Part shown: positions 34,747 to 43,200 of the stretch, piece by piece
Layout of the letters: every line of letters begins with the position of its first letter
Position numbering within the stretch: the first letter of the stretch is position 1
NCBI RefSeq assembly: GCF_000312665.1
Contig: NZ_HF536772.1
Location: 746,798-810,797, forward strand
DNA: 64,000 nucleotides
DNA from: Rhizobium mesoamericanum STM3625
GTDB taxonomy: Bacteria; Pseudomonadota; Alphaproteobacteria; Rhizobiales; Rhizobiaceae
Direction: 5' to 3'
Notes under the pieces: model-generated
The model's input: only the letters and a program-made list of their open reading frames with translations
Databases searched by the model: none
What the model was told of the DNA's origin: nothing
Position numbers and translations under genes: made by a program

Positions 34747-35967
34747 ATGGCGATAGCGCTCGAGGGAACGATCGGCGCCAAGCAAAGCTCTGTGGCGGTA
34801 GCGGCGCCAAAGCGTGATACGAGATTGGACGTTCTGCGCGGTCTGGCGCTCATCACGATTTTCATCAATCATGTTCCCGGTCAGATTTTCGAGAATTTCA
34901 CAACCAAGAATTTTGGCTTTTCGGATGCGGCCGAAGCCTTCGTGCTGATCTCTGGCATTGCCGTCGGCTTGGCCTACGGTCCAAATTTTGAGACCGGCAC
35001 GTGGCTGCAGACCGCAACCAAGGCCATGAGGCGAGCATTCACGCTTTACCTGGCTCACATGATCACAACATTCATGACGCTCGCCCTATTCCTGACCGGC
35101 GCATGGATCTTCCACCGACCAGGCCTGCTGTGTGAAATCAACATCCTTGCCGTCCTCACCAATCTGAAGGCCGGCATTCCCTCGCTGGTCCTGCTCGGCC
35201 ATCAGATTGGCTACAACAACATCCTGCCGATGTATGGCGCCTTGATGCTGATGGTACCGCTCATCCTTGTGCTCAATGCGGCAAGCCCACTTCTTGCGCT
35301 CGTCGTTTCCGGCACTGTGTGGCTGTTTGCGGGCATGTACGAGATTGCGCCTCATAACATGCTGATCGAGGGCTATTGGTTTCTCAACCCGCTGTCCTGG
35401 CAGTTCCTCTTCACAATAGGCATTGTCGGTACGGTGCATGTGTATCGCGGCGGCAAACTGCCGCAGAACCCGGTCCTGTTGGTGCTCGCAGCCACGTATG
35501 TCGTGCTGTCTTTTGCGTGGGTCGTCGGTCAACTCTGGAGCCTCGGAATTGCCTTGGCATCACTCGGGCTGCCGCCCGTACTGACAGGCTTCGACAAGAC
35601 GTTCCTGTCGCTGCCGAGACTGCTGCACGTTCTGGCGCTCACCTATCTCGTCATCAATATTCCCGTAATCTCACGCCTGCTTCGCCGCTCCGCGGACAAT
35701 CCACTGGCCATTCTTGGCCGCCACTCACTGAACGTCTTTGTCGCCGGTACGATTCTGGCGATGGTTGGTCAGGTGGTGCTCTATATCAACAACCACGACC
35801 GTGTCGGCGGCCCAATCTTCGTGGTTATCGGCATTGCCATCCAGTTCGCATATGCCTTCCACCTTGAGCGCAAGCGAAAGCTCGAGACCGGAAGCCGTAG
35901 CAGGCTTCTCAACCGAGCCCTGGTGCCAGTTCCGGTACGCGTCGATCGTTCGCGCGATCGACGCTAG
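34747..35967 (+). CDS. opgC: OpgC, succinyltransferase for periplasmic glucans
   Basis: A 406-residue polytopic membrane protein of the OpgC family, which transfers succinyl groups to osmoregulated periplasmic glucans. The N-terminal R-D-T-R-L-D-V-L-R-G-L-A-L near residue 20 and the following F-I-N-H-V-P-G form the usual acyltransferase entry region, and about ten helices follow. The basic tail after residue 375 is cytoplasmic. The ATG at 34747 follows AGGAGAGGG at 34735-34743. The position behind ndvB indicates that it adds negative charge to cyclic beta-1,2-glucan. Confidence 0.9.
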   Translation: MAIALEGTIGAKQSSVAVAAPKRDTRLDVLRGLALITIFINHVPGQIFENFTTKNFGFSDAAEAFVLISGIAVGLAYGPNFETGTWLQTATKAMRRAFTLYLAHMITTFMTLALFLTGAWIFHRPGLLCEINILAVLTNLKAGIPSLVLLGHQIGYNNILPMYGALMLMVPLILVLNAASPLLALVVSGTVWLFAGMYEIAPHNMLIEGYWFLNPLSWQFLFTIGIVGTVHVYRGGKLPQNPVLLVLAATYVVLSFAWVVGQLWSLGIALASLGLPPVLTGFDKTFLSLPRLLHVLALTYLVINIPVISRLLRRSADNPLAILGRHSLNVFVAGTILAMVGQVVLYINNHDRVGGPIFVVIGIAIQFAYAFHLERKRKLETGSRSRLLNRALVPVPVRVDRSRDRR

Positions 35968-36087
35968 ATGGCAGCGCTACCGGGATGCTTGAACGATCGT
36001 CTGACCGCCCGCAGCGGCACATCCCATCGCAAAAACCTTGACTCCTGTGGAAAACCTTTTAAGAGCAGCGACGGAAAAGGAATATCT

Positions 36088-36207
36088 ATGGTTCGCAATG
36101 AACACGCCATTGCTGCATGCAATGACCGGGCACAAGGTGCCGGGATGGATATTGCCGTTCCGGTTTCTTCCAAAACCAAGGCCAAAACGACGACGAAAAA
36201 CGTCTGA
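36088..36207 (+). CDS. Possible 39-residue ORF before asd
   Basis: An ATG at 36088 lies six bases after AAAAGGAA and opens a 39-residue frame with a Lys/Thr-rich end (S-K-T-K-A-K-T-T-T-K). An overlapping frame (36038-36316) is longer and very basic but begins with TTG and has no ribosome-binding site. Neither matches anything I know. It is listed only for its ribosome-binding site. Confidence 0.2.
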   Translation: MVRNEHAIAACNDRAQGAGMDIAVPVSSKTKAKTTTKNV

Positions 36208-36305
36208 CGTCTCTGGCCTGCCGCTCTCTCCCCGGCTCGGCTGGGGACAAGGAAGCCGCGATATTTTCGGGCTTCCCCCTCACCGGATAAGAGGAGAGAA
36301 GAGAA
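36208..36305. repeat. Palindrome-rich intergenic segment, possibly a degenerate RIME-type repeat
   Basis: It contains CCCC-GGCTCGGCT-GGGG near 36232, the stem GGAAGCC with GGCTTCC near 36250-36276, and outer CTCTCTCC with GGAGAG blocks. Nested CCCCTCA/CCGG and CTCTCCCC blocks recall the intergenic mosaic elements of rhizobia, but I see no second copy in this window. It lies in the gap between opgC and asd, where I find no secure gene. Confidence 0.3.
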
Positions 36306-36319
36306 AGAGAGCTTGAGAA

Positions 36320-37354
36320 ATGGGTTTTAAAGTTGCAGTTGCGGGAGCGACCGGGAATGTTGGCCGGGAAATGCTCAATATCCTCTCCGAGCGCGGTTTT
36401 CCCGCCGATGAAGTCATCGCGCTTGCATCTGCGCGCTCGCAGGGTACTGAAGTTTCTTACGGTGATAAGACGCTGAAGGTTGCAAACCTCGAGAATTACG
36501 ATTTCTCGGACACCGACATCTGCCTGATGTCGGCTGGCGGCGAGGTCTCCAAGAAGTGGTCGCCCAAGATCGGCGCCCAGGGTTGCGTCGTCATCGACAA
36601 CTCGTCGGCATGGCGCTACGACGCAGACGTGCCGTTGATCGTTCCTGAGGTCAACCCGGACGCCGTCACCCAGTTCAGCAAGCGCAACATCATCGCCAAC
36701 CCGAACTGCTCGACCGCGCAACTCGTGGTGGCGCTCAAGCCGCTTCACGACTTTGCTAAGATCAAGCGCGTCGTCGTTTCGACCTATCAGTCCGTTTCCG
36801 GCGCCGGTAAGGATGGCATGGACGAGCTGTTCAACCAGACGCGAGCCGTCTTTGTTGCGGATCCGATCGAGAACAAGAAGTTCACGAAGCGCATTGCCTT
36901 CAATGTCATTCCGCACATCGATAGCTTCATGGAAGACGGCTACACCAAGGAAGAGTGGAAGGTTCTCGCCGAGACCAAGAAAATGCTCGATCCGAAGATC
37001 AAGGTGACCTGCACGGCAGTTCGCGTTCCGGTCTTCATCGGCCACTCTGAATCGGTCAACATCGAGTTCGAAAGCGAGATCACGGCCGACCAGGCACGTG
37101 ACATCCTGCGGGAAGCTCCCGGCTGCCTCGTCATCGACAAGCACGAGAACGGCGGATACATCACGCCTTACGAGTCTGCCGGTGAAGATGCGACCTACAT
37201 CTCGCGCATCCGCGAGGACGCGACGGTCGAGAACGGCCTGAACATGTGGGTGGTTTCCGACAATCTTCGCAAGGGTGCTGCTCTCAACGCGATTCAAATC
37301 GCCGAGCTGCTGATCAATCGCGGACTTGTGAAGCCTCGCAAGCAGGCAGCCTGA
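36320..37354 (+). CDS. asd: Aspartate-semialdehyde dehydrogenase
   Basis: A 344-residue NADPH enzyme that reduces aspartyl phosphate to aspartate semialdehyde, feeding lysine, diaminopimelate, threonine and methionine synthesis. The nucleotide site G-A-T-G-N-V-G-R-E is at residues 8-16. The catalytic Cys130 lies in N-P-N-C-S-T-A-Q, and S-G-A-G-K-D-G follows near 163. The C-terminal helix has D-N-L-R-K-G-A-A-L-N. The length is normal. The gene is probably monocistronic. Confidence 0.97.
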   Translation: MGFKVAVAGATGNVGREMLNILSERGFPADEVIALASARSQGTEVSYGDKTLKVANLENYDFSDTDICLMSAGGEVSKKWSPKIGAQGCVVIDNSSAWRYDADVPLIVPEVNPDAVTQFSKRNIIANPNCSTAQLVVALKPLHDFAKIKRVVVSTYQSVSGAGKDGMDELFNQTRAVFVADPIENKKFTKRIAFNVIPHIDSFMEDGYTKEEWKVLAETKKMLDPKIKVTCTAVRVPVFIGHSESVNIEFESEITADQARDILREAPGCLVIDKHENGGYITPYESAGEDATYISRIREDATVENGLNMWVVSDNLRKGAALNAIQIAELLINRGLVKPRKQAA

Positions 37355-37376
37355 ACCAATTGTTAACTATGGTTTG

Positions 37377-37391
37377 TTAAGCCCGGCTTAA
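37377..37391. promoter_or_regulatory. Candidate CtrA box (TTAA-N7-TTAA)
   Basis: TTAA at 37377-37380 and TTAA at 37388-37391 are separated by seven bases, the spacing of the CtrA consensus TTAA-N7-TTAAC. The whole is also a perfect palindrome, TTAAGCC-C-GGCTTAA, so it could instead be a small stem after asd. It lies about 130 bases before the lytic transglycosylase gene. Confidence 0.4.
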
Positions 37392-37411
37392 TAAGGTAAG
37401 GGCTTTTCCTG

Positions 37412-37442
37412 GCGCGGGTTCGCCGTTTTCGGCTTCCCGCGC
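37412..37442 (+). terminator. Intergenic hairpin between asd and the lytic transglycosylase
   Basis: GCGCGGG (37412-37418) pairs with CCCGCGC (37436-37442), and an inner GCCG-TTTT-CGGC stem is separated by symmetrical TTC loops. No strong thymine tract follows. Confidence 0.45.
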
Positions 37443-37523
37443 TTCCAAATCAAAGACGGTGAAAATATTGCCGAAAGCGGGCCGATGGCCCGGTTTGAAG
37501 GCCAGTCAGATCGGGATATCTCC

Positions 37524-38345
37524 ATGCGCATGACGAAATTTTTGCTGGCAGCCGCCGCCGCCTGCATTCTCCACGCAGTTCCGGCAGCAGCAGCCAAGGC
37601 AGCCCAGTGCGGCAACAACGGTGCCGGTTTCGAGGCGTGGGTTGGCGAGTTCAAGCAAGAGGCGGCCGCAAATGGTGTCAGCCCCTCCGTTCTCGATCGT
37701 GCCTTCGCAAATGTCTCCTACAACAGGCCAACGATTGCCGCCGATCGCGGCCAGAAGAGCTTCAAGCTTTCCTTTGATGCCTTTATGCAGAAGCGCGGTG
37801 GTGCGGCAATCATTTCGCGCGGCAAAAATATGAAGCGTGCCAATGCGGCTCTCTTTGCCTCGATCGAACGCCGCTTTGGTGTTCCAGCTGGCCCATTGAT
37901 CGCGATTTGGGGCATGGAGACGGGATTCGGTAGCTATATGGGCAATCAGCATACGCTGTCGGCGGTATCGACCCTCGCCTACGACTGCCGACGTTCCGAC
38001 TACTTCACCGATCAGCTTTATGCAGCACTGCAGCTCGTTTCGGAGGGTTACCTCAATCCACAGGCGCGCGGTGCGGCCCATGGCGAGATTGGGCAGACGC
38101 AGTTCCTTCCGCGCAATGTCGTGCGCTTCGGTGCCGATGGTGATGGCGACGGCCGCATCGATATGGTCGGCTCGCGCGCTGATGCGCTCGCCTCAACTGC
38201 CAATTTCCTGAAAGGTCATGGGTGGCAGGCAGGCGCCGGCTATCAGCCAGGCGAGCCCAACTTCGCAGCAATCGCCGGATGGAACGCGGCGACGGTCTAT
38301 CAGCAGGCCATCGCTTACATCGGTCAGCAGATCGACGGAAACTGA
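37524..38345 (+). CDS. Lytic murein transglycosylase (MltB/SLT_2 type), periplasmic
   Basis: A 273-residue exported enzyme that cleaves peptidoglycan glycan strands to anhydromuramic products. The ATG at 37524 gives a signal peptide of about 24 residues (A-V-P-A-A-A-A before cleavage) and no lipobox, so it is soluble, unlike MltB itself. The catalytic Glu132 lies in W-G-M-E-T-G-F-G, followed by N-Q-H-T-L-S-A-V-S-T-L and G-Q-T-Q-F-L-P. D-G-D-G-D-G-R-I-D near residue 208 looks like the calcium-binding loop of the family. The frame is open to 37485, which would bury the signal peptide. A CtrA-like box lies upstream. Confidence 0.92.
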   Translation: MRMTKFLLAAAAACILHAVPAAAAKAAQCGNNGAGFEAWVGEFKQEAAANGVSPSVLDRAFANVSYNRPTIAADRGQKSFKLSFDAFMQKRGGAAIISRGKNMKRANAALFASIERRFGVPAGPLIAIWGMETGFGSYMGNQHTLSAVSTLAYDCRRSDYFTDQLYAALQLVSEGYLNPQARGAAHGEIGQTQFLPRNVVRFGADGDGDGRIDMVGSRADALASTANFLKGHGWQAGAGYQPGEPNFAAIAGWNAATVYQQAIAYIGQQIDGN

Positions 38346-38360
38346 AGTATACCACAAACC

Positions 38361-38390
38361 AGGAGCGCCGGATTTGGGTTGGGCGCTCCT
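38361..38390. terminator. Hairpin between convergent transglycosylase and carbonic anhydrase genes
   Basis: AGGAGCGCC (38361-38369) and GGCGCTCCT (38382-38390) are perfectly complementary around a 12-base loop. It sits between two convergent stops and could end either transcript; thymine runs are short on both sides. Confidence 0.6.
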
Positions 38391-38396
38391 TTGGAC

Positions 38397-39038
38397 CTAG
38401 ACGTCGGGGCGAATGAAGTCGCGGGTTTCAGCATCCATGACCCACAACTCTCCCGTCGAAATGTCAAACCAGGCACCGTGAAGTGCAATCTTGCCGGCGT
38501 CTTCCAGGGCCTTGATCTCCGGAAACGTTCTGAGGTTCTCGATCGAATTGCGGATCGAAACACGCTCGAGGGCGGTCTGGCGCTCGGCGGGAGTCATCAC
38601 GTCATTAGCGCCGATCTGTTCCGCCGCCGGCCTGACCAGCGACATCCAGCGCCCAATAAAGTCGCCGGGCGATAACGGCTCGGCGCTGGGATCGAGCGCT
38701 GCCCTTATGCCACCACACCGCCCGTGGCCCATGACAACGATGTCCGTAACCTTCAACGCCTGAACAGCGAACTCCAGCGCGGCGGACGTAGCATGAAAAT
38801 GGCCATCAGGCTCGTAAGGGGGCACCATGTTGGCAACGTTGCGGATGACGAAAAGTTCGCCTGGACCTGCGTCAAAAATCAACTCGGGCGCGGCCCGTGA
38901 GTCCGAACAGGCGATCACCAGCGTGCTTGGGTTTTGTCCGTGTTCAGCGAGCGCTTTATAGCGATCACGGGCGTCTGCATAACGCCCACTCATAAAGTTG
39001 CGATAACCGTCAAGAAGGATGTTTGGAAAACGCTGCAT
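38397..39038 (-). CDS. Beta-class carbonic anhydrase
   Basis: A 213-residue zinc enzyme that interconverts CO2 and bicarbonate. Zinc ligands are visible: Cys44 in A-C-S-D-S-R, and His105 and Cys108 in G-H-G-R-C-G-G. The Asp46/Arg48 dyad is present. The length is usual for the class. It is convergent with the transglycosylase and is followed upstream, on the same strand, by pdxY. It supplies bicarbonate for carboxylations and helps growth in low CO2 (family knowledge). Confidence 0.95.
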   Translation of the reverse strand: MQRFPNILLDGYRNFMSGRYADARDRYKALAEHGQNPSTLVIACSDSRAAPELIFDAGPGELFVIRNVANMVPPYEPDGHFHATSAALEFAVQALKVTDIVVMGHGRCGGIRAALDPSAEPLSPGDFIGRWMSLVRPAAEQIGANDVMTPAERQTALERVSIRNSIENLRTFPEIKALEDAGKIALHGAWFDISTGELWVMDAETRDFIRPDV

Positions 39039-39109
39039 AGTCTTCGATTACAGCCTGTGCCAAACAAGATCAATATCGCACTGCAAGATAGCAGGCGCGG
39101 GTCGTCACG

Positions 39110-39985
39110 TCAGCCCTTGCGCCTTTGAGCCGGATGCATCAGGCGCCGCATCTGTACCATCGCCATGGGCGTTGCCAAGCTTGCCGCGTCGCTTGCCAGT
39201 GTCAATTCGTCACTCCCTCGTTTCACGGCGCGGGCTAGCACCTCGTAAACGCTTGCTGTTGCTAGCTGAAGCGCCTTCTCGTCCTCCATGCCGGAAAGAA
39301 GCCGCGACAGAAACAGCGCGGCGAGAAGATCGCCGAGGCCATTCGGCGGCTTGTCGATCAGGCGATGCTCTGCCAGCAGCGCATGGCGCCCCGAGAGATA
39401 GAGGTTTCCGGTGCCCCCTGCCATCATCGGCACGGCTGAGGTGACCAGCATGCGGGACGGCCCAAGTGAAAGGGCCGCGTCCATGATCGACGAATTGTCT
39501 TCCAGCGGAGCACCAGCGAGCCAGGCGAGCTCATATCTGTTAGGCGTCGCAAGCGAAGCGAGCGGTATCAGATGATCCCTAATTGCCTCGGCTGTAGCCT
39601 GCGCCACGTAAAGTCCACCCAGATCCCCCATGACGGGATCGCAAACGTAAAGCAGCTCCGGCTTTCGATCGCGTAATGCCGTCACGAGCCGGGCAACCGA
39701 GCGCGCCTGCGCAGCATTGCCGAAATACCCTGAAAGAACAGCTGTTACCTCGCCGATCCAAGGGGCGCGAATGAGGTCGTCGATCGCCGCGTCAAAATCG
39801 GTTTCGGCAAAGGTGAGCCGTGTCGACTGTCCATGGCCGGGATGCCATGGCAGCACGATCGTCGGCAGTGCCCAGACCTGATGGCCGAGCGTCTCAAGTG
39901 CAAAGACCGCCGCACGATTTCCGACAGACCCGCGCACAACATGGCTGGAGATAACGATAACGGTTCCTGCGGCAATTTCTGACAT
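39110..39985 (-). CDS. pdxY: Pyridoxal kinase
   Basis: A 291-residue kinase of the PdxY/PdxK type that phosphorylates pyridoxal in the vitamin B6 salvage pathway. Family motifs are S-S-H-V-V-R-G-S-V-G-N-R at residues 13-24, Y-V-C-D-P-V-M-G-D near 112, T-P-N-R-Y-E-L near 147, and L-G-D-L-L-A-A-L-F near 217 in the ATP site, where the usual G-T-G-D is G-L-G-D. The carbonic anhydrase gene lies 71 bases downstream on the same strand, so cotranscription is possible. Confidence 0.92.
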   Translation of the reverse strand: MSEIAAGTVIVISSHVVRGSVGNRAAVFALETLGHQVWALPTIVLPWHPGHGQSTRLTFAETDFDAAIDDLIRAPWIGEVTAVLSGYFGNAAQARSVARLVTALRDRKPELLYVCDPVMGDLGGLYVAQATAEAIRDHLIPLASLATPNRYELAWLAGAPLEDNSSIMDAALSLGPSRMLVTSAVPMMAGGTGNLYLSGRHALLAEHRLIDKPPNGLGDLLAALFLSRLLSGMEDEKALQLATASVYEVLARAVKRGSDELTLASDAASLATPMAMVQMRRLMHPAQRRKG

Positions 39986-40239
39986 GATGCTTTACTCGGC
40001 CTTCGACGATCGTTGATCTCCTTTTTACAGCTACACTGTCAACTGCTCTTCATGCAGCATGAAAAACATCGGCCGCAAGAAATTCCGACGTTTGTACGAC
40101 GAAGCAAAATCTTTCGAAAATTTGCGTTCCGATGGCCAAAAACGCATGAAAGCTGCCCGGCAATGCGCTCTTTTAGAGATTTTTTCGTCAAATCTTCTGC
40201 TAACTTGCGCCAAATCGAGGAGATGAGGGAGTATCTGCG

Positions 40240-43200
40240 ATGGCTGGTCGAAACAATCCGAAGCGAGAAAAACAGCTCGAAAGCGCGACCAGAATCGCCG
40301 CTGCGACAGGGGAAACCTATCTCGATCCCGTGTTCTTATTCGGGCGCGCCAGCGGCGACGACCTGGAGCACTACACTCCGGAGATGCTGGCGCTTGCTGC
40401 CGTGCATTCGGCCAAAGAACTATCGGCTTGGGCAGGCAACTCGGCGCGCATTACCATCGACACCATCCCCGACCTTGAGCCCGACGGCGTTGCCGTATCC
40501 GTTCTTTCGGTCACCGATCACAACATGCCGTTCCTGTATGAATCGGTAATGGGTGAGGTCACCAGCAGCCATCGCGATCTCTATATGGCGGTGCATCCGA
40601 TCCTCGTCATGGAAGCCGGCAAAGCGCCGGAACTTTACTCTGCCGATCTGCCGAGCGAGCCGGCCAATCGCGTCAGCCATATCCAGCTGCACCTTGCACC
40701 CTTGACGACAGCCCAGGCAGCCGACCTGATCAAGCGGGTGAAGACCGTAGTCGAGCAGGTACGCGTGACGGTTTCCGACTGGAAGCCGATGCTCGATAAG
40801 CTCGCAACGGTCATCGACGAACTTTCCGCGTATAACGCCAGCCGCAGGAAAACGGAGCGGGATGAAGCGCTCGCCTTTCTGACTTGGCTACGAGACGCAA
40901 ACTTTACCTTCCTCGGGATGCGGGAATACGTCTACTCGGGAAAAGGCGCGAACGCGAAGGTAGAGCGCGACAAGGGCACAGGTCTCGGCATTCTTTCAAA
41001 CCCCGACGTCCTCGTTCTGCGGACCGGCAAGGACGCTGTCACGACGACGCCTGAGATCCTCGCATTCCTCGACGGCCCAGATTTCCTGATCGTTACCAAA
41101 GCGAACGTGAAGTCGATCGTGCATCGACGCGCCTATATGGACTATATTGGCGTCAAGCGCTTTGACACCGACGGTAACGTGACTGGCGAATTGCGCATTG
41201 TCGGCCTTTTCACCTCAACCGCCTATACATCCCTCGCCAGCGAGATTCCGCTGCTTCGTTCCAAGATCGAACGGGTGAAGGAGCATTTTGGCTTCGACCC
41301 GATGAGTCACTCCGGCCGTATGCTGGACAACACGCTGGAATCCTATCCACGCGACGACCTTTTCCAGATCGACACGACGCTTCTGGCAAGCTTTGCCGAG
41401 CAGATCAACGATCTGGCCGACCGGCCGCGTGTCCGCGCGCTACCGCGCATCGATCACTTTGACCGCTTCGTTTCCGTGATCGTTTATGTGCCGCGCGAGG
41501 AATATGACTCGATCGTGCGTGAAAAGATCGGAGCTTATCTGAAGACGGTCTATGACGGCCGCGTCTCGGCTTATTACCCGGCCTTTCCTGAAGGCGGGGT
41601 TGCCCGCGTCCATTTCATCATTGGCCGGTCCGGCGGTAAGACCCCACGAGTGCCACAGGCAAAGCTGGAAGAGGCAATTCGTGCCATCACCGCGCGCTGG
41701 GACGACCGTTTCCAGGCCCTCGCTGGACCCAAGGCTCCTCAGTTGCACGTGAGCCACGCCTTCCAGGATCTCTTCCCGCCGGAAGAAACCTTTTACGATC
41801 TCGAAGATATCGCCGCTTGCGCAGCCGGAGAACCAATACGCATTGCGTTCTATACGCGAGAGAAAGACGGCGTTGAGCTGCTTTGCCTGAAGATTTTTCA
41901 TTCCGGTGGCCAGCTAGCCCTGTCGCGCCGCGTACCCTTGCTCGAAAACCTCGGCTTCAACGTTATCAGTGAGGGTACATTCGATATCGATGTAACCCTC
42001 GGGGGTAGCCAGGAAAGGCTGGTGGTGCTTCATGATATGGAGCTCGAGCCTCGGGGAGGAATCCAGATTGACCTCCATCGTCATGGAGAAATGTTGGAGG
42101 ATGCCTTCCTCGCAGCGTTCAGCGGCGTCATTGACAATGACAACTTCAACCGCCTGATCGTCTCTGCAGGACTGACTGCACGCGAAACCAGCGTCCTTCG
42201 CGCCTACGCCCGTTATCTGCGCCAGGCCGGCATTCCCTACTCACTCGACTACATCGCGACAACGCTGGATAAATATCCGGTCATCGCGGCAATGATCTTC
42301 CGGCTGTTCTACGACGCGCTCGATCCGAAGATTTCCGAGAAGGCACGGATCAAGAAGGCAGCCGAGCACCACCAAAGGATAGAGGCGGCTCTCTCCGATG
42401 TGCCAAGCCTCGACGACGATCGAATCCTGCGCCGCTACGTCAACGTTGTGGACGCGACACTGCGGACCAACTACTTCCAGCGGAACCCAGACGGCTCGCC
42501 GAAAGCTATGCTCGCCTTCAAGCTCGATCCGCATTTGGTCGACGCATTGCCCGAACCAAGACCATTCCGCGAGGTGTTCGTCTATGGTGTTGAAGTCGAA
42601 GGCGTGCACCTGCGGTTCGGGAAGGTCGCACGTGGCGGTCTGCGTTGGTCGGACCGTGCTGAAGATTATCGGACGGAAGTATTGGGGCTTGTGAAAGCAC
42701 AACAGGTCAAGAATGCGGTCATTGTGCCGGTTGGCGCGAAGGGTGGCTTCTATCCGAAGAAGCTCCCGGTCGGCGGCACCCGTGATGAGATCTTCAACGC
42801 GGGCCGCGAAGCCTACAAGACCTATATCCGGACGCTGCTATCGATTACCGACAACATCAATGGCGCCGTTATCGTGCCGCCGAAGGACACCGTCAGGCTC
42901 GACGACGACGATCCGTATTTTGTCGTCGCCGCCGATAAGGGAACCGCCACATTCTCCGACACCGCCAACGCGCTTGCCCAGGAGGCGGGTTTCTGGCTGG
43001 ACGATGCTTTCGCTTCGGGCGGCTCGGCCGGCTACGACCACAAGAAGATGGGCATCACCGCCCGTGGTGCCTGGGAAACGGTAAAGCGCCACTTCCGCGA
43101 GATGGATATCGACATCCAGACCACGCCCTTTGCCGTTGCCGGCGTGGGCGACATGTCGGGTGACGTATTCGGCAACGGCATGTTGCTGTCGCCGAAAATC

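Noticed and set aside
36038..36316. Very basic 92-residue frame before asd
   Set aside because: It starts with TTG, has no ribosome-binding site, and runs through the palindromic repeat-like segment.
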